Assembly: GCA_010356995.1 (NCBI GenBank)
Contig: ML996689.1
Coordinates: 169,873-233,872, forward strand
Length of the DNA: 64,000 nucleotides
Origin: Trichodelitschia bisporula
Taxonomy: Eukaryota > Ascomycota > Dothideomycetes > Phaeotrichales > Phaeotrichaceae
Reading direction: 5' to 3'
The notes below the pieces were generated by a model that ran no database searches, was not told where the DNA came from, and worked only from the letters and a program-made list of their open reading frames with translations. Shown piece by piece: positions 9,785 to 21,018 of this stretch (position 1 is the first letter of the stretch; every line of letters begins with the position of its first letter). A program made the translations under genes and the position numbers.

Positions 9785-11593
9785 ATGTGCGAAATCATAA
9801 TCCACAAATACATCTCGCCCTCCGGCCAGCGCTCCAGCCGGGAGGAAAAACGCCTCTGCGGCCTCTCCGACGACGTAAACCCATGCATGTACCACACGCG
9901 CCGCGAAATCACGGAGCCCCTCGACCCGCACCCCCCCAGCCTCGTGCACGACGATTCCCCGTCCTCGGTCTCGGTGTCTATCCCCGGGACCCCGATTAGT
10001 GCGACGTCGTCGGCGCGGTATGAGGTGCGGGAGCCTAGGCCGCTGGATCTGGGGCAGGGGAAGAAGAGGAGGGATTCGTTCCGTAGGAGGGAGAGCGCGG
10101 CGTCGTCGCGCCGTCCGAGTCCGAGGAGTTTTTACTCCGCCGGCACGGACGAGGAGCGCGACTCCGGAGTCATCGATGATACTCCCTCCTCGCGCCCCGG
10201 ACCTCCCAGTCCCACCCCCACCCCGCGCCTCCGCCGCAAAGCAGGCTACCCAGCCATAGTCCGGCAACCCGAGCCCCCGCGCACCCTCGCCCCCCCCACA
10301 GACCCAGGTCACCGCCGCACCCGCACCGCCCCCGAACCCATCCCCTTCTCAGACAGGGAATTCGCCCGGTCCCAGGCCCGCGAGGACCTTAGGAAGCAAA
10401 ACAAGCAGCGCGAGCGCGAACTCGAGGATGAGCGGAGGAAGCGCGAGGCCGCTGCGAAGAAGGAAGAGGAGGAGCGGAAGCTGGATGAGCAGGCGAGGAG
10501 GGATTATGAGCGGGTGGAGGGGCGGGCGGAGATTAGGGAGATGGCGCGTCGGAGGCGCGAGATGGAGGATGCGAAGGCCAGGGCGGGCGAGCAGGCCACC
10601 GCGCAGGCCAACGCTCAGGCTGCGGCGAAGGCCCGCCAGGCGGAGGCGGAGGCCCTGGCGCGCGCGCAGATGGAGGCTAAGGCCCGCGCGCGCCGGCTTG
10701 ACGATCTCAAGGCCCAGGCTGAGGAGCAGCGCCGGCGCGCCGAAGCCGATGAGCGCCGCGCCCGGCTTGAGCGCGAGGCCCGTGATCGGGAAATCGCGCG
10801 GCAGGCCGAGGCGCAGCGTGTGCGCGACGAGGAAATGCGCAGAGAACAATCCCGCCGCGTGGACGAACTGCGCCGAGCCGAGGAAGCGCGCCGCGAGCAA
10901 CTCATCGACGAAGCGGTGGAAAAGGTGCGCCGCGAACGGGCCGCGGAGGCAGCTGCTGAGCTTGAGGCGAGGTCGCGGCAGGCGAGTCGGGAGCGGCGCG
11001 CGGCGAGGGAGAGGGCCGCGGTGTTGGAGCGCGATTTGAGGGCGCAGGAGGAGGAGGAGATGAAGGTGCGGAGGCGCGAGGCCGAGCGGCTCCAGGCGGA
11101 GATCGAGGAGCTGGAGCGGGCTCAAGCGGTCGAGGACCGGCGTCTACGCGGCGAGGAGCGGCTCCGGGCCGAGGAGCGGCTTCGGCAAGAGGAGCGCGCG
11201 CGGCTTGGCCGGCGCCCCCGCATGGCACCTCCGCCGCTCGCTGCGTCGCCGCTACCCTTGCGCCTTGCGGCGCCGCAACGGAGTCCGGTGAATGTGTTGG
11301 GGGGGAATCCTTTGGCGAGTCAGGATTTCTTGAGGAGTTTGGGGGAGAGCGTGTTGCAGCGGGAGCGGAATGTGGCGAGTACGAGGGCGCAGGTGGCTAG
11401 TCAGGCGTTGCAGCCGTATGTTGCGCCGACTGGGTACGGAGGGGCGTATGCTGGGGAGGGGACGGGTTATGGTGCTGCGCCGGGGATTGTGAGGCGGAAT
11501 ACGATTGGGGGGCCGGGGAGTCGGGTGCGGGAGGCAAGGTATCGGGAGGGACGGAGGATGCAGGAGTGGCCAGATTATGATGCTAGGTATTGA
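9785..11593 (+). CDS. Large coiled-coil protein, uncharacterised, 602 aa
   Basis: This is a single-exon gene. I chose the ATG at 9785 (MCEIIIHKYISPSGQ) because the in-frame GTG nine bases earlier is not a credible start. The first 60 residues are cysteine-containing (MCEIII, RLCGLSDD, NPCMYH), then comes a Ser/Pro-rich region with basic patches such as GKKRRDSFRRRES. Residues of about 195-490 are an almost uninterrupted R/E/A/Q-rich heptad region predicted to form a long coiled coil. The C-terminal part (MAPPPLAASPLPL, later GGAYAGEGTGYGAAPG) is low-complexity. MCxI-type N-termini are common in uncharacterised fungal proteins. No enzymatic motif is seen; a scaffold role is only a guess. The coding strand moves from C-rich at the 5' end to strongly G-rich at the 3' end. 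Confidence 0.75.
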   Translation: MCEIIIHKYISPSGQRSSREEKRLCGLSDDVNPCMYHTRREITEPLDPHPPSLVHDDSPSSVSVSIPGTPISATSSARYEVREPRPLDLGQGKKRRDSFRRRESAASSRRPSPRSFYSAGTDEERDSGVIDDTPSSRPGPPSPTPTPRLRRKAGYPAIVRQPEPPRTLAPPTDPGHRRTRTAPEPIPFSDREFARSQAREDLRKQNKQRERELEDERRKREAAAKKEEEERKLDEQARRDYERVEGRAEIREMARRRREMEDAKARAGEQATAQANAQAAAKARQAEAEALARAQMEAKARARRLDDLKAQAEEQRRRAEADERRARLEREARDREIARQAEAQRVRDEEMRREQSRRVDELRRAEEARREQLIDEAVEKVRRERAAEAAAELEARSRQASRERRAARERAAVLERDLRAQEEEEMKVRRREAERLQAEIEELERAQAVEDRRLRGEERLRAEERLRQEERARLGRRPRMAPPPLAASPLPLRLAAPQRSPVNVLGGNPLASQDFLRSLGESVLQRERNVASTRAQVASQALQPYVAPTGYGGAYAGEGTGYGAAPGIVRRNTIGGPGSRVREARYREGRRMQEWPDYDARY

Positions 11594-12554
11594 GGATGAT
11601 GGGTGAGGCGTTTGGGATGGCGTTTTTGGGTTCGTGGTTCTCGTGCTTTGGTCTGTTGGGTTTTGATTGCTTGTTGCGTTTACTGTGATCTGATTGTTCT
11701 CGTTGCTCGTTTCTTGTTTGCTCTGGATTTGAGGGATGGGTGACGGATGGGAGGGTTATCACTTGTACGCAGGACTCAACTTGTACGAACGGACTGACCT
11801 TTCATATACTCAGGGTGGTGGATCGGGATCTGTGAGGCTTCCAGGAGTTTTTCTGGCGTATATGGTCCGTTTGAGGATTGGAATGGGCGGCGTTTTCTGC
11901 ATTCTGGCTTGTAAAACGCGTGGTTTCCGGTAGTGATGTTCGAATCATTATGGTCTTGTTCATTGCCGCTATCTTGCGAAGCTCTAGTGTTGCCATCGGG
12001 TGTTGACTGGCGAGGAAGAAGTCGCGATACTCTTCATCATTTATCATACCGGCTTGAGTCGGCGGACAAAAGTGCTCCATGATACACCCTCATCCTCATT
12101 TTTTCCTTCTGGTGTGCAGCCTGTTGTTCGTAGATTCCATTCCCTCCTCCCTGTTCACAGAGAATTCGGAAGAGAAAAATACTTTGAACTGCCAGCACAT
12201 ATAAGATGCGTTGGCACCATCCCTGCCCCATCGGGAACCTCCAGAACAAACCGCCGTACCTCGGCGCCATGAGGCTCCAAGGCAGCCCTCCGGACCCATC
12301 CCGCCGGGCCCCGCGCGCCTTAAGGCGTTAAGCCCATTGCGGCGGAATTAGCGGGCGTTAGCGGCACGGGGCACGTCAAATTGGCGGTGTTGCGCCATCG
12401 CCGAGAGCCATTTCCCCATATGCTCTACGGCAAAGGGCTTTAACGTGTGTGACTCCTCATTATTCTGGTCCTTTATACTACCACGACATTGAACCTAAGT
12501 TACGTTGGACCTGCATTGGAAGTGCATCTTGTGAGCTAGCACGAGGAAGAGAGT
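11594..12554. other. Intergenic; 3' flank of coiled-coil gene and promoter of cystathionine beta-lyase
   Basis: I see no coding feature. The first 300 bases are T/G-rich, typical of a 3' untranslated region here. Near the lyase, a TTTATACTA sequence at about 12471 could serve as a TATA element, and a TGACTC half-site for a Gcn4/CpcA-type activator occurs at about 12450; both are weak single-motif observations. Confidence 0.4.
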
Positions 12555-12607
12555 GTGAGTAGATTGGGCAGGTTTGCCGCGCGAGCATCCTACTGACAAA
12601 GTTACAG
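12555..12607 (+). other. Probable 5'-UTR intron of the cystathionine beta-lyase gene
   Basis: A strong donor GTGAGT (12555-12560), a CTACTGAC branch-like sequence and the acceptor GTTACAG (ending 12607) define a 53-nt interval 100 bases upstream of the ATG. This matches the size and signals of the coding introns in the window. Confidence 0.55.
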
Positions 12608-12707
12608 CCGGCAGCGTACCCCGCCTTTCACGCAAACGACATCTCTACAACCATCCCCTCCACCACCTATCCCTATCCTACCACAACATCCCCCTCAATC
12701 CCTCAAG

Positions 12708-14039
12708 ATGACCGCCCCTACCAAACCCTCCATGGCCCACAAACTCGACCTAGACGGGCACAACCTCCCCCCCTCCCCCGCGCCCTCCTCCCCCCACACC
12801 GGCCGCCGCTACGCCCTCGCCACCGAACTCGTCTACACCGAATCCAACGACCAGTACCACGCCTCCAGCGTCCCCATCTACCAATCCGCAACCTTCAAGC
12901 AAACCTCCAGTTCCGCCGGGCAAGAATACGACTACACGCGGTCCGGAAACCCTACGCGCACACACCTCGAGCGGCACCTGGCTAAAATAATGGGCGCCAC
13001 GCGCGCGCTGGCCGTGAGCTCAGGCATGGGCGCGCTGGACGTGATCACGCGGTTGCTGAGGCCGGGGGATGAGGTGGTAACGGGCGATGATCTGTACGGC
13101 GGCTCGAATCGGTTGTTGACGTTCCTGGCGACGAATTCGGGCATCGTGGTGCACCACGTCGACACCACGGACGTGGCCGCCGTAACTAAAGTTCTAGGCC
13201 CGAAGACCGCGATGCTGCTCCTCGAAACGCCGACGAATCCACTCATCAAAATCGCAGACGTACCGGCCCTGGCCGCGGCGGCGCACGCTGCGAACCCGGC
13301 CGCCTTGGTCGCAGTGGACAACACCATGCTCAGTCCCCTCCTCCTCTCCCCTCTCGACCTCGGCGCAGACATAGTCTACGAGTCCGGGACCAAGTACCTC
13401 TCCGGCCATCACGACGTCATGGCCGGCGTAATCGGGGTGCGCGACGCAGCCCTCGGCCAACGCCTGTACTTCCCCATAAACACGAGCGGATGCGGTCTTT
13501 CCCCCTTCGATTCCTGGCTCTTACTCCGGGGCATCAAGACCCTAGGCGTACGCATGGAAAAACAGCAATCGAACGCCCAACGCATCGCCGAATTCCTCGA
13601 GTCCCAAGGCTTCAGCGTGCGCTACCCAGGCCTAAAATCCCACCCGCAATACGACCTGCACTGGAGCATGGCCCGCGGCGCAGGCGCGGTGCTCAGCTTC
13701 GAAACGGGGGACGTGCGGCTCAGCGAGCGGATAGTCGAGAGCGCGCGGCTGTGGGCTATCTCAGTGTCTTTCGGGTGTGTGAACTCTCTGATCAGCATGC
13801 CGTGCCGCATGAGCCATGCGAGCATTGATGCGAAGACAAGGGCGGAGAGGAAGATGCCTGAGGATATTATCCGGCTGTGCGTGGGGATTGAGGATGTTGA
13901 TGATCTTATTGATGATTTGAGGCGGGCGCTGGTGCAGGCTGGTGCTGTGCGGGTTACGCTCGAGGGCACGGCGGCGTTGGCTGCTGCTGCTGCTGGCGGA
14001 GAGGAGGTAGAGGCGGAGGGAGCAGTCGAGGGTAGCTAG
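12708..14039 (+). CDS. STR3: Cystathionine beta-lyase (PLP enzyme, methionine biosynthesis)
   Basis: A single exon encodes 443 residues of the Cys/Met-metabolism PLP-dependent family. Family marks are SSVPIYQSATFKQ near residue 55, the phosphate-binding YDYTRSGNPTR (74-84), the SSGMGALD segment, GDDLYGG, the LLLETPTNP strand, VDNTM, and the Schiff-base lysine K229 in YESGTKYLSGHHD. The SGHHD context and absence of the longer N-terminal domain of gamma-synthases favour cystathionine beta-lyase, which cleaves cystathionine to homocysteine, pyruvate and ammonia. A cystathionine gamma-lyase or a broader family member is the alternative. The start at 12708 follows a CT-rich leader with CTCAAG before the ATG. 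The Ala/Glu-rich tail after residue about 425 is extra. The coding strand is strongly C-rich in the first 250 bases and G-rich at the end. Confidence 0.9.
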   Translation: MTAPTKPSMAHKLDLDGHNLPPSPAPSSPHTGRRYALATELVYTESNDQYHASSVPIYQSATFKQTSSSAGQEYDYTRSGNPTRTHLERHLAKIMGATRALAVSSGMGALDVITRLLRPGDEVVTGDDLYGGSNRLLTFLATNSGIVVHHVDTTDVAAVTKVLGPKTAMLLLETPTNPLIKIADVPALAAAAHAANPAALVAVDNTMLSPLLLSPLDLGADIVYESGTKYLSGHHDVMAGVIGVRDAALGQRLYFPINTSGCGLSPFDSWLLLRGIKTLGVRMEKQQSNAQRIAEFLESQGFSVRYPGLKSHPQYDLHWSMARGAGAVLSFETGDVRLSERIVESARLWAISVSFGCVNSLISMPCRMSHASIDAKTRAERKMPEDIIRLCVGIEDVDDLIDDLRRALVQAGAVRVTLEGTAALAAAAAGGEEVEAEGAVEGS

Positions 14040-14273
14040 ACTATTTCCTTTTGGGCTCGATATCCGGATAGGCGTTTGGTGGGACAACAAAAGGCAACCT
14101 CAGAAAATAAACCCGTGAATCTAAACCTCATCGCTACGCCTAACTATGCAGCCTCGTGAAGAACCCATTACACATAGCCCTCACAAGCCCAGCATCCGCA
14201 TGGCGCATAAAACAGAAACAACATCATCATGTATCCTCCATCGTCATCCCATGCTCATCCCCCACCATCACGC

Positions 14274-15907
14274 CTATCTAAAATACGCCGCAACCGCATC
14301 CTTCAACTTCGGCCCCACCTGATCAATAATAAGCTCCAAATCCTCCGCCGCCGTAATCCCAAACTTGCGAATAAAATCTTTAGCCGCGCCCTCCAGATCA
14401 CCATAGTCTTCCGCCGGCGCATCCTCCGGATGCCCGAAATACGCATTCGACGAAATAGCCGTCGCGCCGTCGAACCCGGCCAATCTAGCCTTGGCCTCGG
14501 CGCCCGCGGCGGGATCGTGGTTCCCGCGCCCGAAGAATTCGTCCGACGAGATGCCTTTCTGCTTGCCGAATTTTTCGCGCGCGAAGCGGTTGCTGTCATC
14601 TGGTGCTTGCGTCAGCCTCCCCACAATGCTAGTATGACAGGGGAACTCACCCTCCTCCGCCGCGGCCCGGTTGGTGGCTCCGAAACCCATCTTCTTCGCC
14701 GGCGCCTTCGCCGCACTCTTACTCGCACCAACCTGCCCAAATCCTAACCTCGCCACGCCAGCAGTAGCCTTCTCAACATCGCTCCCCGCCCTATCCCGGC
14801 TCTTCGTAGCACCGAACCCCGCGCCCGTAGTCTCCTTCACCGTAGGCTTGGCCTCAACCGGCGCTACCTTCGCAGCAGCGGCCTCAGCCTCAGCATCATA
14901 TCCCAATTTCTCCAACCGCTCAGCTTCCTCCTTCGCCTTGCGCTCCGCCTCGTCGAAGTCCAAGCCCCCGTCGGCGGGGGCCAGTTTGCGTACGCCGAGT
15001 TTGGACTTCTTGCCGCCGAGGACGGCTTTGCGGGGCGGGGCTGTCTTGCGCAGGGACGCGGAGGAGGTGGTGCGCGACTGGGCCGGCGCAGACGTGGGTC
15101 CGTCGGCGGAGTTGCTGGCGTTGAGCGGGGATTTCGGCCTTGCAGCATTGGCGTGGGCACCTGGGGCAAGGAACGGGCTCGCGGTCCTAGTGACGGGGGT
15201 GCCGGTGCGGCTCGGCGGGTTCGACGGGCGCTTAATACTCGGCTTGTCCCACGAGCTGAAGAAGTCGTCGTCTGGGTCGCCGGAGGGGGTGTTCGTGCCG
15301 GAGGAGGGAGCGTCGGGGATGTCTGTTATCACGACCTCATCTGGGTTACTGCGGTAGCAGGCTGTTAGCATGGTTCCAGGAAGAAGAGACGGGTAACGCT
15401 TCGCGTACGCTTTCTGATCCGCCACAACGCGCCTCGCGAGTTCCTCCTTGTACTTCACCGCCGCAGCGGAGGTATATTTGGTTTTAGGGTCCTTGCTCGC
15501 GAGCGCGGCGCTCCCGCCGTGCGATTGGAAGTACTTTGTCGCGGACTCGTTGCCGCCGACTTTCATGATGCGGAGTTGGTCCCACTGCCAAACTAAAGAA
15601 ACGACATCAGCTATGCCCATGGGAAAGGAGGAGTAGGGGCCGCCCTACTGTCCAGGTTCGTAGAGCGCACGAACGAGATATGCACGCCCATGTTGCGGTG
15701 GTTGGCGCTGCAGTCAAGACACAGGTAAATGCCGAAGGGCACCGACGTCCATGTCGGGTTCGTCGCGCCGCAGTCGAAGCATATCTACACAACACTTGTC
15801 AGAGGCGGCGCGGATGCGGTGAAGGTGGGGCAGTTTACTTTGTTTGCGGGCTTCGTTTTGAGCTTCGCGAAGATATTCTGAGACTCGGTTTTCGTAGCGA
15901 GCGCCAT
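14274..15907 (-). CDS. GLO3: ADP-ribosylation factor GTPase-activating protein (ArfGAP2/3, Glo3 type)
   Basis: Four exons (15907-15839, 15784-15649, 15592-14651, 14599-14274) give 490 residues, close to yeast Glo3 in length. The N-terminus [16 protein letters not shown] leads into the ArfGAP zinc finger with C25-x2-C28-x16-C45-x2-C48 (ICFDCG...CLDCSANHR), with the catalytic arginine finger expected at R53, then [13 protein letters not shown] and [14 protein letters not shown]. The middle is Ser/Ala/Pro-rich (a GLO3/BoCCS-like regulatory region). The end has repeated [18 protein letters not shown] motifs, the Glo3 motif type that binds coatomer and SNAREs. It stimulates Arf1 GTP hydrolysis on COPI vesicles in Golgi-to-ER transport. 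Intron 3 is 51 nt, a multiple of three without an in-frame stop, so its retention would add 17 residues. Confidence 0.93.
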
Positions 15908-16477
15908 GGTGGGCAAGCGGGAGAGAATTTTCTGGGATTAAGGAGCGTCTGTGTTGGGAGAAGGGATACGTGGAGAAGCTGGAGTGGAAATTGGGAAAGT
16001 TGAAGCCACAATGGCCACTTGGTGATCGTGCACGGACCACGCTCCCTGGGGTTGTTTCTCTCACGTGATTATGACTGAATAGGGTGAGGCATTCCGGAAC
16101 TCGGGAGTTGTGGACAGTTCATCGATGTAAATCAAGGGGATCAAGGGGCGATATCATGCGAATTAAGTGAATGGCAAATCAATTGACACCTGGATATGCT
16201 ACAGTCCATTCCTCAACGCCAGGACAGCAACTTGAGACTAGAGTACAGCTTCGAGCAGCGAACATGAGCTTAGGCAGGCTGCTATGCCTCGACTCCATCG
16301 ACTGTCACTCCAATGGCAGAGAGCCCAAGCAGCAATGATATGCCTGAACGTCCTGCCTTGTCCATCTCCGTCGATTTCAGCGGCTGACCCATTCTAGGAT
16401 GAGGTTCTTGAAGCCGAGCAATCGACCTTCCCGCACGGCAGTGTCCAACCTTCCGCGGCAGCAGTCAATCTTGAACT
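15908..16477. other. Intergenic between GLO3 and KRR1, nothing recognised
   Basis: Both flanking genes run on the minus strand, so this holds the GLO3 promoter and the KRR1 3' end. The + strand around 16400-16480 reads as low-complexity because the KRR1 Lys/Arg-rich tail begins nearby. No separate feature is seen. Confidence 0.5.
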
Positions 16478-17760
<1,283 letters not shown>

Positions 17761-18941
17761 ATGGCTCGCAGCTCATCCCCACGCCCGCGCGTCTTCCTCG
17801 ATATAAGCGAAGACACCACGCCCATCGGGCGCATCATAATCGAGCTCTTCACCGAGCACACGCCCAAAACCTGCGAAAAGTACATCCCCCATCCCATCCC
17901 ATCCCATCAGCCTAACCAACCCTAACCCTAACTCCCAGCTTCCGCACCCTCTGCACCTCCCCGCAACCTCCTAACTACAAACTCTCCCCCTTCCACCGCA
18001 TAATCGACACCTTCATGCTGCAAGGCGGTGACATAACAGCCGGCAACGGCACCGGCGGAACATCCATCTACGGCCCCACCTTCCCCGACGAAAACCTCTC
18101 CTGGCGCCCCCTCGACTCGCGCGGGCTAGTATGCATGGCCAACCGCGGCCCCAACACAAACAGCAGCCAATTCTTCATCACCCTCGCCCCCTGCCCGCAC
18201 CTAAACGGTCGGCACACCGTCTTCGGCCGCGTCGTCCCCACCCCCACCTCCGACGCTGTCCTAACCCGCATGTCGTCCGTCCCCGTCGACAGCAACGACA
18301 AACCGCTAACCCCCCTCCTAATCACACACACCGGTGAACTCGAGCGACGCCCCCGCCCGCACCACACAGACACAGCCACCTCGCACCGCGGCCGGGCCAA
18401 ACGCAGCCGCTCCCCCTCGCACAAGCGCTCGCGCTCGCTAGATCGCAACCGGCACCGTCGGCGACGCACGCGCAGCCCCGCCGTCCTCAGCGAGTCCGAC
18501 AACCTCGCCCCGCCAACCACGCACCGCAGCCGGCGGCGCAGCGACAACGCACCGGACCACAACTTGCGGGGCCGGGCACGGGAGCGCTCGCCGTCTCCAG
18601 CGGAGAAAGATGCGGCGCCCGTGGACCCGGAACCGGAGTCACCGCGTGCGCATACGCATCGGCGACAGCGTAGCCCACCACCGAGCCGGCCGCGGTCGCG
18701 GAGCGCAGGGGAGAGGCGGCAGCGGTCGTTGCCGAATCAGTATCGGGACTGGCGGGAGGAGGAGCGTGTTGCGCGTGAGGAGTGGGAGCGGGAGCGGGGG
18801 CGGTTTGATGAGAATGATGGTGGGCGGCTTAGGGGGGATGATGGGCGGCTAGGAGGGGGTGGGGGGTGGGGTGGGGATGAGGAGGGGGGGATTGTGTACA
18901 AGGGGCGGGGGAGCATGAGATTTCGGGAGCAGAGGCGGTAG
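17761..18941 (+). CDS. Peptidyl-prolyl cis-trans isomerase, cyclophilin with C-terminal Arg/Ser-rich tail
   Basis: Exon 1 (17761-17879) and exon 2 (17939-18941) join to 373 residues. Residues of about 9-185 are a cyclophilin domain: [31 protein letters not shown], the active-site FHRII (R60) with [17 protein letters not shown], then [17 protein letters not shown] and [12 protein letters not shown]. From residue about 210 the chain is rich in RS, SP and RR dipeptides ([13 protein letters not shown] and similar), then Gly/Glu-rich near the end. This resembles nuclear SR-cyclophilins (PPIG/Cyp-RS type) that act in pre-mRNA splicing. The 59-nt intron has donor GTACAT, a CTAACC run and CCCAG acceptor, and contains two CCCTAA units. 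The G-rich 3' third contrasts with the C-rich 5' third. Confidence 0.92.
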
Positions 18942-19313
18942 TAGTGTCACTGCAGGATGAAGATTGGGACAAAATAATGTTGAATTTTGGCGGTCAACGA
19001 GCGCGCTTCTATGTAACTCGTACACCATATACTAACACCACCGGTTACACTCACCCGCCGACAAAACGCCGCCGCTGCACCAAAGCACCGCTGATACTCA
19101 AACAAAAGACTGGGGTAGGGGGAGTAAGGGGACCTAATCACGCATGTCAACGGTACTACAACCCCAAAAAATCATCGCATCCCATCCGCACCCCCTGTTC
19201 TAAATGAGTTGTAAGTTTCGACCGCACGATGAGGTGCATATGGCCCGTTGTAACGCCTACCAAAAACACATCAAACCTAAAGTATGGCAATGCAATGATA
19301 GAGCCTTGACTCC
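18942..19313. other. Convergent intergenic interval, nothing recognised
   Basis: It lies between the 3' ends of the cyclophilin (+) and zinc-finger (-) genes and must contain both 3' untranslated regions. No repeat or RNA gene is seen. Confidence 0.5.
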
Positions 19314-21018
19314 TCAGCGGCGCCCACTCCCCGATGACGGCGCCAGTATGTCGGGATGGTTAGTATGATAATGACGACGCAAGTTGTCAAACCGACTATA
19401 CTTCCGGGCGCAGATGTAGCACACGAAGTTGCGATCGCCTGTATGCGTGCTCATGTGTCGAGTCAGGTCCTTCTCCCAGTGGAAGCCACGACTGCACTGC
19501 GGGCACTGGAAGCGGCGATGCTCAACATGGATGCGCATGTGGTGGCTGGAACCAAATCAGAACAAAAACGACGACGAGGCATCCTCGTCAAGGTTGGAAG
19601 CGTAAGAGCTCACCTCAGGTCGCTCTGCGATGTACATTGCCGGCCGCACCGGCCGCACGGCCACGTGCTGGTGCTGCTCCGGCTCATGCTCGGCGCGCTA
19701 GTATTCTTGCTGATGCTGCGGCGCATGTTGGCGGGGCGGCGCTCCGCAGGCACCGGCGCGGGCACCGGCGCTGACTGCATGGGCTGAGTGGAGCGCATTG
19801 AGATGGCCACAGGGGGAGGGCGGGGCGACTGGTGCTCTTGAAGGAGGGCGGGGTTGATAACACCGCTGGGGAGCGAGGCAATCTGCCCACGCGAGGGAAG
19901 TGAGGCAGCTTGCGCATAAGATGGAGCCGCGGCATTGACATTGTCGGGCGCGATGGCGAACCACTGGTTCAGAGCGCCGGGATACACGCGCTCTGCGTTA
20001 TCGTTAAAGAGCCAGACGGTGACGACACGGCGTGGGTCCGCAGCCTCGGCGTGCTGCACCCGAATGTCGTAGTGGTTTGGGTCTGGACAGCCTCCATTCA
20101 CGATGCCCAGCGCGTAGACGCCACCATTCACGCTGCCGTAGGCTTCGAGGACCTGAAAGAGTGCGGCGGCGCAGAGGTACTCATCAACTTTGTAGCGGGC
20201 GAAGAGGTTGGCGATGACGGGCTTAAGTGGCGGGACCAACCCCATAGACCGCCGGACGGCCGACAAGCTGACGTGGAGGGCGGTCAGGGCATCTCGGGGT
20301 AGGGAGGTCTGAACAATGTAGCGGTCCACCTCGACCTTGTAGATAAGCTCGCTCTTCCACCTCTGTTGGACAGGGGCGACGTTGAGGGTGATCCAGCGAG
20401 GGCCGCGATGGACAAAGTCAGAGCAGTCGTCCTTCATAGAAGCGCTCTGTCCCGACGGCATTGTAGCTAGGAACGAGGGGACGAACAGCGGCGAACCATA
20501 GCCCAGTGGGGGTGGGGTCTGCGGCTGGTGTAGCCGTTGACCGCCGGTGTGTTGGCCCTGCCACACAGGAATTACCCTGTCATTGCGCATGGGTGTTTTC
20601 TCGGCCTCATCACGAATTCCCAAGCTCTTAAAGCCATCGTCGAGGTTGGTGGGTAGAGTTGCTCTCGGTGTGGTTTGTGAAGTGGCGTAGCCTTGCGCAG
20701 AGTATTGGGGGGGAGCGGGTGCGGGAGGAGGGATTGATTCGACCAAATCGAAGGGCAAGTCAAACTACAAAAGGTCAACTCAAAGGTTCAGGCAGGAGGT
20801 GGCCAGGAGACGGCGAGCAGCAAGAAGCGACGCACATTGCCGTGAACGCAGAACGGCCACTCAGCGCAGCATGACATAGTAACGTAGGCGTCGTCAACTG
20901 CAACTTGCGGGATGTTGGCATTCTGCTGCTTTTTGGTGTCGGCGATGTCTGGGTGCATGTCTAGGCTGTAGGCGGCGGGCATTGCTGCCATAGCCTCGAG
21001 CCTCGAGTCGTCGTCCAT
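19314..21018 (-). CDS. C2H2 zinc-finger protein with three C-terminal fingers
   Basis: The last exon (19545-19314) and the exon ending at 19614 are well supported: across the 68-nt intron they form CGRC-x12-H-x3-H, then CPQCSRGFHWEKDLTRHMSTH and CYICARKYSRFDNLRRHYHTNH, three successive C2H2 fingers. The preceding ~370 residues are Pro/Gln-rich at first (SIPPPAPAPPQYSAQGYATS) and then hold a conserved-looking globular part (RWKSELIYKVEVDRYIVQT, FARYKVDEYLCAAALFQVLEAYGSV). An upstream exon starting MDDDSRLEAMAAMPAAYSLD at 21018 probably supplies the N-terminus, because no ATG lies near the start of the large exon; the joining intron (about 20835 to 20780 or 20766) is uncertain. It is likely a sequence-specific DNA-binding regulator; the target is unknown. 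Confidence 0.75.

Noticed and set aside
10349-11125. 258-residue Leu-rich frame on the minus strand
   Set aside because: It mirrors the Glu/Arg coiled-coil region of the gene at 9785; the Leu runs are complements of GAG/CGC codons.
14671-15357. 228-residue open frame on the + strand
   Set aside because: Antisense to GLO3 exon 3, which carries the conserved family sequence.
17880-17938. Two CCCTAA units in the cyclophilin intron as an interstitial telomere repeat
   Set aside because: Only two units are present and they coincide with the CTAAC branch-site consensus, so chance and splicing explain them.
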